A stretch of DNA of 7,258 nt from contig JAFGVZ010000167.1 of assembly GCA_016937725.1 (NCBI GenBank), positions 1-7,258 of the forward strand, written 5' to 3'. The position numbers and the translations under genes are program-made. Positions 1 to 6,065 of this stretch are shown here, piece after piece; position 1 is the first letter of the stretch; every line of letters begins with the position of its first letter. This DNA is from Paracoccaceae bacterium. GTDB lineage: Bacteria; Pseudomonadota; Alphaproteobacteria; Rhodobacterales; Rhodobacteraceae. The notes beneath the pieces are model-generated. The model searched no databases and was not told the DNA's origin. It saw only the letters and a list, made by a program, of their open reading frames with translations.

Positions 1-1538
1 TTGCGCTGAGCTTGGGTGCTGCCGCTGTCAGCGCCGAAACCATCCGTTGGGCGCGCGTGGGCGATTCGCTCACGATGGACCCTCACAGCCAGAACGAAGG
101 CCCCACGCATACGCTGGCGCACCACATCTATGAAACGCTGGTAGGCCGCGCGACCGATGGGTCGCTGACGCCACGTCTGGCAACCGAATGGGGCATCAGC
201 CCCGATGACAGCACCGTCTGGGTGTTCAAGCTGCGCGAGGGTGTGACCTTCCATGATGGCACCGCACTGACCGCCGAAGACGTGGTCTTCTCGCTGAACC
301 GCGCGCGGGGCGAAACGTCGGACATGAAGGGCCTGCATGCTGGCGTGGTTGAAGTGACGGCGCCCGACGCGATGACCGTTCACATCAAAACCGAAGGTCC
401 GGCACCGCTTTACGTGCAGAACCTGACCAACACCTTCATCATGTCGAAAGCTTGGGCCGAAGCGAATGGCGCGGTTGAGGCGCAGGATTTTGCCGCTGGT
501 GAAGAAAGCTATGCGGTGCGCAACGCCAATGGCACCGGCCCCTACATGCTGGTCGAGCGTGAGCCGGAAGTGCGCACCGTGCTGCAAGTGTTCGAAGGCC
601 ACTGGGACGAAGCGCCCCAAGTGACCGAGATCATCTACACCCCGATTGCAGAAGCCGCGACCCGTGTCGCCGCGCTTCTGTCGGGAGAGGTGGACATCGT
701 GCAGGACGTGCCGGTGCAAGACATTCAGCGTCTGGAACAGACGGACGGTATCAAGGTCGAATTCGGCCCGGAAAACCGCACGATCTTCTTTGCCTATGAC
801 ATGGGCTCCGAAGATCTGCTGACCGCAAGCGTGGAGGGCAACCCCTTTGCCAACCCGCTGGTGCGCGAAGCAATGCATCTTGCCGTGGACCGTGATGCGA
901 TCCGTCAGGTCGTGATGCGCGGCCAGTCGCTGCCCACAGGCGTGACCATGCCGCCCTTCGTGAATGGCTGGACCGAAGAGCTGGACGCTTACGGCGCGCC
1001 GGATATTGAACGCGCGCAGGCGCTGATGGCAGAGGCCGGCTATGCCGATGGCTTCTCTGTCGATCTGCATACGCCCAATGACCGCTATCTGAATGATGAA
1101 GCCATCTCTCAGGCGCTGGTCGGGATGCTGGCACGGATCGGGATTAACGTGAACCTTGTGTCGCAGACCCGCTCCATGCACTTCCCGCTGATCCAGAACC
1201 GCGAGACGGATTTCTACCTGCTGGGCTGGGGTGTTCCGACCTTCGACAGCCAGTATGTGTTCGATTTCCTTGTCCACACGACCGAAGACGCGCGCGGCGG
1301 CTGGAACGGCTCGCGCTATTCGAACCCGGAGGTCGATGCGCTGATCAAGGCAATGGCCGTTGAGACCGATCTGGATGCCCGCAACGAGATGATCGCCCAA
1401 GTCTGGGCGCAGTTGCAGGCGGATCGCGTGTTCTTGCCGATCCACAACCAGACGCTGGCCTATGCGATGCGCGATGGGATCAACCTGCCTGTTCACCCGG
1501 AAAACCAGCCTTCGATGGCCGATGTAACGTTTGACTAA
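1..1538 (+). CDS. Peptide/nickel-type ABC transporter substrate-binding protein, 5' partial
   Basis: Periplasmic solute-binding protein of the SBP_bac_5 (DppA/OppA) family, which captures the ligand and delivers it to the permease pair encoded just downstream. The reading frame is open from base 3, so the start codon and the first part of the signal peptide lie left of the window. What remains begins ALSLGAAAVSA-ETIRW, a typical end of a Sec signal peptide with an AxA-like cleavage site before the Glu. The mature protein is about 500 residues, normal for the family. Recognisable blocks are an early HHIYETLVG segment, LTAEDVVFSLNRAR (the family signature region), NANGTGPYML in the middle, and a run of NPLVREAMHLAVDRDAIRQ typical of lobe II. 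The TAA stop is at 1536-1538. Ligand specificity is not readable; peptides are the default guess, but this family also carries nickel, glutathione, opines and sugars. A TTG at 12 is only an internal codon. Confidence 0.95.
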   Translation, partial: ALSLGAAAVSAETIRWARVGDSLTMDPHSQNEGPTHTLAHHIYETLVGRATDGSLTPRLATEWGISPDDSTVWVFKLREGVTFHDGTALTAEDVVFSLNRARGETSDMKGLHAGVVEVTAPDAMTVHIKTEGPAPLYVQNLTNTFIMSKAWAEANGAVEAQDFAAGEESYAVRNANGTGPYMLVEREPEVRTVLQVFEGHWDEAPQVTEIIYTPIAEAATRVAALLSGEVDIVQDVPVQDIQRLEQTDGIKVEFGPENRTIFFAYDMGSEDLLTASVEGNPFANPLVREAMHLAVDRDAIRQVVMRGQSLPTGVTMPPFVNGWTEELDAYGAPDIERAQALMAEAGYADGFSVDLHTPNDRYLNDEAISQALVGMLARIGINVNLVSQTRSMHFPLIQNRETDFYLLGWGVPTFDSQYVFDFLVHTTEDARGGWNGSRYSNPEVDALIKAMAVETDLDARNEMIAQVWAQLQADRVFLPIHNQTLAYAMRDGINLPVHPENQPSMADVTFD

Positions 1539-1554
1539 GGGCTGACCAAAGCTT

Positions 1555-1595
1555 GCGCGCGCGGGGCTTGGCGGCTCTGCGCGCGTTTCCTTTTT
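1555..1595 (+). terminator. Strong intra-operon hairpin with T-rich tail (attenuator/terminator)
   Basis: Bases 1556-1568 pair with 1573-1585 around the 4-base loop TGGC, giving a 13-bp stem that is almost all G-C, with three G-T pairs and no bulge. It is followed at once by TTTCCTTTTT (1586-1595). This has the form of an intrinsic terminator. It sits 17 bases after the stop of the binding-protein gene and 18 bases before the first permease start. Placed inside an operon, it would be expected to act as a partial terminator or as a 3' stabiliser for the binding-protein message, a known way for ABC operons to make excess binding protein. Seen: stem, loop and tail. Inferred: partial termination. 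Confidence 0.75.
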
Positions 1596-1600
1596 CACGC

Positions 1601-1607
1601 AGAGGGG
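1601..1607 (+). promoter_or_regulatory. Shine-Dalgarno site of the DppB-like permease
   Basis: AGAGGGG lies six bases before the ATG at 1614. It supports this start and gives the permease its own ribosome entry after the hairpin, rather than coupling it to the binding-protein stop. Confidence 0.6.
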
Positions 1608-1613
1608 CGTCTT

Positions 1614-2600
1614 ATGCTGGCCTTCATTCTACGTCGGGTTTTGCAATCGCTTGTTGTCATGCTGGTTGTGGCGCTGGTGTCCTTTGCGTTGTTTCGCTAT
1701 GTGGGCGACCCGATTTCGACCATGATGGGGCAGGAAGCCACTATCGCCGACCGCGAGGCCTTGCGTGAACGTTTGGGCCTGAATGACCCTTTCGTGGTGC
1801 AATTTTTCAACTTCGTGACCCGCGCGGCGCAGGGCGATTTCGGCATTTCCTACCGCTTGCAACAGCCGGTGATGGAACTGATCCTGTCGCGCCTGCCCGC
1901 CACGCTGGAACTGGCGCTGGTCTCGGGCGTGCTGGCCTTCGTGTTCGGCGTTGGCTTTGGGGTTTACACCGCACTCAACCGCCGGGGCTGGATGTCGGGC
2001 GCGATCATGAGCGTGTCGCTAATCGGCGTGTCGCTGCCGACCTTCCTGATCGGGGTGCTGCTGATCTGGCTCTTCGCGGTCGAACTGCAATGGTTGCCCA
2101 GTTTCGGGCGCGGCGATGTGGTGGCGCTGGGCGATTGGTGGACGACGGGCTTTCTGACAACTTCCGGCCGCGCCTCGCTTATCTTGCCCGCGATAACGCT
2201 GGGCTTGTATCAGATGACGCTGATCATGCGGCTTGTGCGCGCTGAAATGCTGGAAGTGCTGCGCACCGATTACATCAAATTCGCCCGCGCGCGGGGACTG
2301 TCGAACCGCGCCATCCATTTCGGTCATGCGCTGAAGAATACGATGGTGCCGGTCATTACCATTACCGGCTTGCAGTTGGGTGCAATCATCGCCTTTGCCA
2401 TCATCACCGAAACCGTGTTCCAGTGGCCGGGCGTCGGCGCGCTCTTTATCAATTCCGTCCGCTTTGTCGATGTGCCGGTCATGGCGGCCTACCTGATGCT
2501 GATCGCGGTCATCTTCGTGGTCATCAACCTAATCGTGGACCTTCTGTATTACGCCGTGGACCCGCGCTTGCGCGTGGATCGCGCGGGTGCCGGGCATTAG
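1614..2600 (+). CDS. ABC transporter permease, DppB/OppB type
   Basis: Inner-membrane permease subunit of the peptide/nickel importer class (BPD_transp_1 fold), 328 residues, the usual length. A first membrane helix at about residues 9-29 is followed by the periplasmic segment GDPISTMMGQEAT and the conserved RERLGLNDPFVVQF block. Several further hydrophobic segments follow. The cytoplasmic coupling (EAA-type) loop is at about residues 218-245, containing TDYIKFARARGLS and then HALKNTMVPVITI, and would dock onto an ATPase. The C-terminus YYAVDPRLRV is characteristic of DppB-type subunits. The periplasmic loop carrying WLPSFGRGDVVALGDWW is slightly long but is seen in many proteobacterial members. 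The ATG has a good Shine-Dalgarno site. The protein is expected to pair with the DppC-like protein starting at 2610. Substrate unknown. Confidence 0.95.
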   Translation: MLAFILRRVLQSLVVMLVVALVSFALFRYVGDPISTMMGQEATIADREALRERLGLNDPFVVQFFNFVTRAAQGDFGISYRLQQPVMELILSRLPATLELALVSGVLAFVFGVGFGVYTALNRRGWMSGAIMSVSLIGVSLPTFLIGVLLIWLFAVELQWLPSFGRGDVVALGDWWTTGFLTTSGRASLILPAITLGLYQMTLIMRLVRAEMLEVLRTDYIKFARARGLSNRAIHFGHALKNTMVPVITITGLQLGAIIAFAIITETVFQWPGVGALFINSVRFVDVPVMAAYLMLIAVIFVVINLIVDLLYYAVDPRLRVDRAGAGH

Positions 2601-2605
2601 GGGGG
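2600..2605 (+). promoter_or_regulatory. Shine-Dalgarno site that decides the DppC-like start
   Basis: GGGGGG starts at the last base of the preceding TAG stop and ends four bases before the ATG at 2610. The GTG at 2607, immediately upstream and in frame, would be only one base from this site, so the ATG is the better start. Confidence 0.45.
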
Positions 2606-2609
2606 CGTG

Positions 2610-3539
2610 ATGAGCACAGAAACCCAATCCCGCTTCGCCCGTGTCTGGGACAGCGACATCATGTGGTCCTTCCGCCATTCGCCCGTGGCGATTGTTGCAG
2701 GCGTTGTGGTGGCACTGATCGCACTCGCCGCGATTTTCGCGCCATGGATCGCGCCCACCAACCCCTATGACCCGTCGCAACTGAACTTGATGGACGGGTT
2801 CACGCCCCCGATGGAACCCAATGCCTTTACCGGCAACAGCTACATTCTGGGCACCGATAACCAAGGCCGCGATGTGCTGTCCACGATCCTGTATGGCACG
2901 CGGATTTCGCTGTTCGTGGGTATCTCTGCCGTGTTGTTCGCCATGCTTTTGGGTATCACTGCGGGCCTGATCGCGGGCTATCGCGGCGGCTGGGTTGATG
3001 GGCTGCTGATGCGGATTGCAGATGTGCAGCTGTCCTTCCCGTCCATCCTGATCGCGCTTCTGATCTTCGGGGTGGCGCGTGGGCTGATCCCGCCCGCCTA
3101 CCGCGAAACGATGGCCATCTGGGTGCTGATCGTGGCGATTGGCCTGTCGGACTGGGTGCAATTCGCCCGCGTGGTGCGCGGCGCGACCATGGTCGAGAAA
3201 TCGAAAGAATATGTGCAAGCGGCCCGCGTGGTGGGGGCACATCCGGCGAAAATCCTGATCAAGCATATCCTGCCCAACGTGATGGGGCCGGTTCTGGTCA
3301 TCGGCACGATCGGGCTGGCGCTGGCGATCATCGCAGAGGCAACGCTCAGCTTTCTGGGTGTTGGCGTCCCGCCCACACAGCCCTCGCTTGGCACGCTGAT
3401 CCGCATTGGCCAGCAATACCTGTTTTCCGGCGAATGGTGGATATTGCTCTTCCCGTCCATCGCGCTGTTGGCGTTGGCGCTGTCGGTCAACCTGCTGGGC
3501 GACTGGCTGCGCGACGCGCTGAACCCAAGGCTACGCTGA
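2610..3539 (+). CDS. ABC transporter permease, DppC/OppC type
   Basis: Second inner-membrane permease of the importer, 309 residues from the chosen ATG. A short cytoplasmic N-terminus leads into the OppC_N-type first helix at about residues 26-46 (ending FAPWIAP). The DppC hallmark LGTDNQGRDVLS follows at about residues 80-91, then further membrane segments. The EAA-type coupling loop covers about residues 197-230 (KSKEYVQAARVVGA and then HILPNVMGPV). The segment AEATLSFLGVGVPP at about 242-255 and the ending LGDWLRDALNPRLR are both standard for the subfamily. An in-frame GTG directly before the ATG would add one residue but sits too close to the ribosome site. The gene begins nine bases after the DppB-like stop, and its own TGA overlaps the next start codon, indicating coupled translation. 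Confidence 0.95.
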   Translation: MSTETQSRFARVWDSDIMWSFRHSPVAIVAGVVVALIALAAIFAPWIAPTNPYDPSQLNLMDGFTPPMEPNAFTGNSYILGTDNQGRDVLSTILYGTRISLFVGISAVLFAMLLGITAGLIAGYRGGWVDGLLMRIADVQLSFPSILIALLIFGVARGLIPPAYRETMAIWVLIVAIGLSDWVQFARVVRGATMVEKSKEYVQAARVVGAHPAKILIKHILPNVMGPVLVIGTIGLALAIIAEATLSFLGVGVPPTQPSLGTLIRIGQQYLFSGEWWILLFPSIALLALALSVNLLGDWLRDALNPRLR

Positions 3540-4531
3540 TGACCGGGGGCGATATGCAAGAGCCACTTCTGACCGTCCGCGACCTAGTCGTGGAATTCCC
3601 CATGCGCCGCGGCACGTTGCGCGCGCTCGATCAAGTGTCGTTCGACATCGCGCCCGGTGAAGTGTTGGGCATGGTCGGTGAATCTGGTGCGGGCAAATCG
3701 TTGACCGGGGCTTCGATCATCGGCCTGCTGGAGCCGCCGGGCCGCATTGCGGGCGGTGAAATCCGGCTGCGCGGTGAGCGGATCGACAATCTGCCCCCCG
3801 AGGCGATGCGCCGTATTCGCGGTCGGCGCATCGGCATGGTGTTCCAGGACCCGCTCACCAGCCTGAACCCGCTTTATACCGTTGCGCAGCAACTGATCCA
3901 GACCATCCGCACGCATATGGATGTGTCAGAGGCCGAGGCCCGCAAACGTGCTGTGGCCCTGCTGGACCGCGTGGGTATTCCTGCCGCTGCGCGCCGGATT
4001 GATGACTACCCGCACCATTTCTCGGGTGGCATGCGGCAGCGCGTGGTGATTGCGCTGGCGCTTTGCGCGGAACCCGAATTGGTCATCGCGGATGAACCGA
4101 CCACCGCTTTGGACGTGTCGGTGCAGGCCCAGATCATCGACGTGTTGAAGGAAATCTGCGCTGAACGGGGTGCGTCGGTTATGCTGATTACGCATGATAT
4201 GGGCGTAATCGCGGAAACCGCCGACCGTGTGGCAGTGCTGTATGCGGGGCGCGTGGCCGAAATCGGCCCGGTGCGTGACGTGATCCAGCACGCCCGCCAT
4301 CCCTATACGCGCGGGCTGATGGGCGCGATCCCGACGCTGGAGCAGACCAGCGACCGTTTGGTGCAAATTCCCGGCGCAATGCCGCGCCTGAATGCCATCC
4401 CCAAAGGCTGCGCGTTCAACCCGCGCTGCGAGCAGGTGTTCGAGCGGTGCTACTCCGAGCGGCCATCTTTGCGGCAAGCCGCCCCGAACCACCAAGTTGC
4501 CTGTTGGCTGACAGAGGAGGGCAGCGCATGA
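3539..4531 (+). CDS. ABC transporter ATP-binding protein, DppD/OppD type
   Basis: Cytoplasmic ATPase that powers the importer, 330 residues. Motifs in order: Walker A GESGAGKS (47-54), Q-loop FQDPLTSLNP (from 102), signature FSGGMRQR (161-168), Walker B with D185-E186 in VIADEPTTALD, and switch His219 in ITHDMG. All catalytic residues are present, so it should be active. The C-terminal oligopeptide-transporter extension contains CAFNPRC and two more Cys in the pattern C-x5-C-x6-C-x17-C. The ATG at 3539 shares its A with the TGA of the upstream permease (TGATG), and AAGG lies eight bases before it. An in-frame ATG at 3554, four bases after GGGGG, is an equally possible start and would shorten the protein by five residues. 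The frame is open upstream to 3434, but that part lies inside the permease gene. Confidence 0.95.
   Translation: MTGGDMQEPLLTVRDLVVEFPMRRGTLRALDQVSFDIAPGEVLGMVGESGAGKSLTGASIIGLLEPPGRIAGGEIRLRGERIDNLPPEAMRRIRGRRIGMVFQDPLTSLNPLYTVAQQLIQTIRTHMDVSEAEARKRAVALLDRVGIPAAARRIDDYPHHFSGGMRQRVVIALALCAEPELVIADEPTTALDVSVQAQIIDVLKEICAERGASVMLITHDMGVIAETADRVAVLYAGRVAEIGPVRDVIQHARHPYTRGLMGAIPTLEQTSDRLVQIPGAMPRLNAIPKGCAFNPRCEQVFERCYSERPSLRQAAPNHQVACWLTEEGSA
4513..4521 (+). promoter_or_regulatory. Strong Shine-Dalgarno site of the DppF-like ATPase
   Basis: AGAGGAGGG, a near-perfect match to the anti-Shine-Dalgarno sequence, ends six bases before the ATG at 4528. It fixes that start in preference to upstream in-frame codons (the frame is open to 4447) that would overlap the previous gene by over 80 bases. 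Confidence 0.75.
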
Positions 4532-5523
4532 GTGAACCGCTTGTGCAGGTTGACGGGCTGACGCGCCGGTTCGACATCTCGAAACCATGGCTGAACCGTG
4601 TGTTGGAACGCCAAAGCCGCCAATTCCTGACCGCGAACGCCGATGTGAGTTTCAGCATTAAAAAGGGCGAGACCTTCGCGCTGGTGGGCGAATCTGGGTC
4701 TGGCAAGTCGACCATCGCCAAGATGATCGTGGGCTTGCTGGCACCGTCTGCGGGCCATATTCGCTTCGACGGGCAGGAGATGGATTTCGCCAGCGGGGCC
4801 GATATGCGCGCGCTGCGGCGGCGCTTCCAGATGATCTTTCAAGACCCCTTCGCCAGCCTGAACCCGCGCTGGCGGGTGCGCGACATCGTTGCCGAACCCA
4901 TCGTGACCTTTGGCCTGCTGCAAGGGTCAGAGATTACGCGAGAAGTGGACCGCCTGCTGGAGGTGGTGGGGCTGTCCGCCACCGATGCCGCGAAATTCCC
5001 GCATGAGTTTTCCGGCGGGCAGCGCCAGCGCATTGCCATCGCGCGGGCGCTGTCTTCCAAGCCCGAATTTATCGTTTGCGACGAACCCACATCGGCACTG
5101 GATGTGTCGGTGCAGGCGCAAATCCTGAACCTGATGCGCGATTTGCAGGATGAATTCGGCCTGACCTATCTGTTGATCAGCCATGATTTGTCGGTCGTGC
5201 GCCACATGGCCAACTGCATCGGGGTGCTCTATCTGGGCCGCTTGGTCGAAGTGGCTGACGCCAAGCGCTTGTTTCTGGAGCCGCAACACCCCTACACGCG
5301 CATGTTGCTGGATGCCGTGCCAGACTTGGCGCTGTCGGGGCGGCGGCGAAAACCCGTGTTGGGCGAGATCCCGAACCCGATAGACCCGCCCTCTGGCTGT
5401 GCTTTTCATCCGCGCTGTCCCATGGCTGCGGATATCTGCACAGCAGAAACCCCGTTGCCGCGTGTCACGCCGACTGGACAGGCGGCTTGTCATTTCGCAG
5501 GTCAAGTCGGCGAAGTTGCGTAA
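4528..5523 (+). CDS. ABC transporter ATP-binding protein, DppF/OppF type
   Basis: Second ATPase of the importer, 331 residues, expected to form the nucleotide-binding heterodimer with the DppD-like protein. Motifs: Walker A GESGSGKST (54-62), Q-loop FQDPFASLNP (from 104), signature FSGGQRQR (161-168), Walker B CDEPTSALD with D185-E186, and switch His219 in LISHDLSV. The N-terminal stretch RRFDISKPWLNRVLERQ, a short insertion before the Walker A region, is typical of DppF/OppF and separates it from the DppD type. The C-terminal extension again carries four Cys (C-x5-C-x6-C-x16-C, beginning CAFHPRC). The ATG overlaps the upstream TGA by four bases (ATGA), so translation is probably coupled, helped by a strong ribosome site. 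It is the last gene of the operon; its TAA is at 5521-5523. Confidence 0.95.
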   Translation: MSEPLVQVDGLTRRFDISKPWLNRVLERQSRQFLTANADVSFSIKKGETFALVGESGSGKSTIAKMIVGLLAPSAGHIRFDGQEMDFASGADMRALRRRFQMIFQDPFASLNPRWRVRDIVAEPIVTFGLLQGSEITREVDRLLEVVGLSATDAAKFPHEFSGGQRQRIAIARALSSKPEFIVCDEPTSALDVSVQAQILNLMRDLQDEFGLTYLLISHDLSVVRHMANCIGVLYLGRLVEVADAKRLFLEPQHPYTRMLLDAVPDLALSGRRRKPVLGEIPNPIDPPSGCAFHPRCPMAADICTAETPLPRVTPTGQAACHFAGQVGEVA

Positions 5524-5547
5524 ACATGTATTGTGGTTACATTTTTT
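5522..5547 (+). terminator. Weak A/T-rich hairpin with six-T run after the transporter operon
   Basis: ATGTA (5526-5530) pairs with TACAT (5538-5542) around a 7-base loop, and a run of six T covers 5542-5547. After one mismatch (C5525 opposite T5543), three more A-T pairs are possible. The position right after the last stop suits an operon terminator, but the stem is short and A/T-rich, so termination may be weak or Rho-assisted. Confidence 0.3.
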
Positions 5548-5550
5548 GTT

Positions 5551-5570
5551 GCCCAGAATCCCATCTGGGC
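5551..5570 (+). repeat. Perfect 7-bp inverted repeat, possible terminator stem or operator
   Basis: GCCCAGA (5551-5557) and TCTGGGC (5564-5570) are exact reverse complements around ATCCCA. As RNA this is a compact stable hairpin 28 bases after the transporter operon, so it could protect or terminate the message, although no T-run follows. As DNA, a 20-base palindrome with a 6-base centre could also be a repressor site for whatever is transcribed next. The sequence does not decide between these. Confidence 0.4.
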
Positions 5571-5583
5571 CTAGCTTGTATCG

Positions 5584-5655
5584 CGCAGGCAGGAAGATAA
5601 CCCTGTCTCGGAAGACTTACTCCTCGTTCCCTCCTTTCGGCGGGGTCTTTCTGTC
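5584..5655 (+). ncRNA. Possible small RNA with anti-Shine-Dalgarno motif (low confidence)
   Basis: This non-coding stretch has the layout of a small trans-acting RNA. AGGCAGG (5587-5593) pairs with CCTGTCT (5602-5608), one G-T included, around an 8-base loop. An apparently unpaired stretch with ACTCCTC (5619-5625) could pair with ribosome-binding sites. A terminator-like stem with a T/C-rich tail follows. Alphaproteobacteria have small RNAs with exposed CUCC-rich loops (suhB/alpha-r14 and CcsR types are known examples), and the layout is reminiscent of these. A weak promoter can be drawn: TTGCCC (5549-5554), 17 bases, TAGCTT (5572-5577). I do not recognise a specific family; the boundaries are guesses. 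It may equally be spacer DNA. Confidence 0.2.
5628..5653 (+). terminator. Terminator-like stem upstream of the complex I gene
   Basis: CCC/CC (5629-5634) pairs with GG/GGG (5639-5644) around TTTC, with a single T-C mismatch in the stem and a possible T-G pair at its base. TCTTTCTG follows from 5646. It could end transcription coming from the transporter operon or from the possible small RNA, and would insulate the promoter at 5674-5702. The short interrupted stem keeps confidence low. Confidence 0.35.
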
Positions 5656-5673
5656 TGCACCCATCGCGCGGGC

Positions 5674-5702
5674 TTGCAAAATTGCGGCCAAGGCGTGATA
5701 AC
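5674..5702 (+). promoter_or_regulatory. Sigma-70-type promoter candidate for the complex I subunit gene
   Basis: TTGCAA (5674-5679; four of six matches to TTGACA) is followed after exactly 17 bases by GATAAC (5697-5702; four of six to TATAAT). Transcription would begin near 5709, leaving a leader of about 20 bases before the ATG at 5731. Spacing and position are good; the hexamers are moderate, as is common in alphaproteobacteria. Confidence 0.5.
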
Positions 5703-5730
5703 ACACCCAGCTTGAAACAGGGTTCAGTCC

Positions 5731-6042
5731 ATGCGCGCACGAATTTACCGCCCCGCCCGCACTGCCATGCAATCGGGCACGGCAAAAACCAAGCAATGGG
5801 TTTTGTCTTTCGCGCCCTCGCAAGCGCGCAAGATTGATCCGCTGATGGGGTGGACAAGCTCCGCAGATATGGACAGCCAAGTCACCCTACGGTTCGAGGA
5901 CCGTGACAGCGCCGAAGCTTATGCCAAGGCCCATGGCATAGACTATACCGTGGTCGAACCCAAAACCCGCCGCCCGAATATCCGACCCACTGGGTATGCA
6001 GAGAATTTTGCGACCAATCGTCGGCAGGTCTGGACGCATTGA
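5731..6042 (+). CDS. NADH:ubiquinone oxidoreductase accessory subunit, NDUFS4 (18 kDa/AQDQ) family
   Basis: A 103-residue protein of the ETC complex I conserved-region family (PF04800), the bacterial relative of mitochondrial NDUFS4. Bacterial members are known from alphaproteobacterial complex I, such as that of Paracoccus, as supernumerary subunits attached to the peripheral arm on the cytoplasmic side; they have no catalytic residues and act in assembly or stability. Visible family marks are the start RARIYRPARTAMQSGTAKT, the WVLSFAP strand, DPLMGWTSSADMDSQVTLRF, AYAKAHGIDYTVVEP, and a basic/aromatic tail ending in FATNRRQVWTH. Length is normal for bacterial members, which lack the mitochondrial targeting extension. 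The start is the first ATG after a candidate promoter, with AGGG eight bases upstream. No nuo genes are nearby, so it must be coordinated with complex I from a separate site. Confidence 0.93.
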   Translation: MRARIYRPARTAMQSGTAKTKQWVLSFAPSQARKIDPLMGWTSSADMDSQVTLRFEDRDSAEAYAKAHGIDYTVVEPKTRRPNIRPTGYAENFATNRRQVWTH

Positions 6043-6065
6043 CGCTCTGACCGGAGTATTCCGCC

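Noticed and set aside
1553..1768. + strand open frame starting in the spacer and overlapping the first permease
   Set aside because: It starts inside the terminator-like stem, lacks a ribosome site and overlaps the permease in another frame; the permease translation is unmistakable.
2529..3416. Antisense open frame of 295 codons under the DppC-like permease
   Set aside because: Mirror of a clear permease gene. The product is rich in His, Gln, Arg and Asp with no fold-like pattern, as expected from reading GC-rich codons backwards.
3926..4588. Antisense open frame of 220 codons under the DppD-like ATPase
   Set aside because: Lies opposite the ATPase motifs, is rich in Arg, His and Gln, and has no recognisable domain. 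It is a shadow of the real gene.
4105..5125. Repeated DNA blocks near 4110-4135 and 5098-5123
   Set aside because: These encode the same conserved ALDVSVQAQI segment after Walker B in two paralogous ATPases; it is shared protein ancestry, not a mobile or regulatory repeat.
4927..5505. Antisense open frame under the DppF-like ATPase
   Set aside because: The same pattern of antisense shadow; the + strand carries all ABC ATPase motifs here.
5399..5698. + strand open frame of 99 codons across the end of the DppF-like gene and the spacer
   Set aside because: A third of it lies inside the ATPase gene in another frame, the rest runs through the hairpins of the spacer, and the product is basic and featureless.
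5719..5730. GGTTCAGTCC resembling a tRNA T-loop just before the complex I start
   Set aside because: No matching acceptor stem, anticodon arm or D-arm can be built around it, and it sits directly against a start codon.
5537..5880. Two minus-strand open frames (5537-5857 and 5617-5880) across the spacer and the complex I gene
   Set aside because: They overlap the conserved NDUFS4-type gene on the other strand, and neither gives a recognisable protein.
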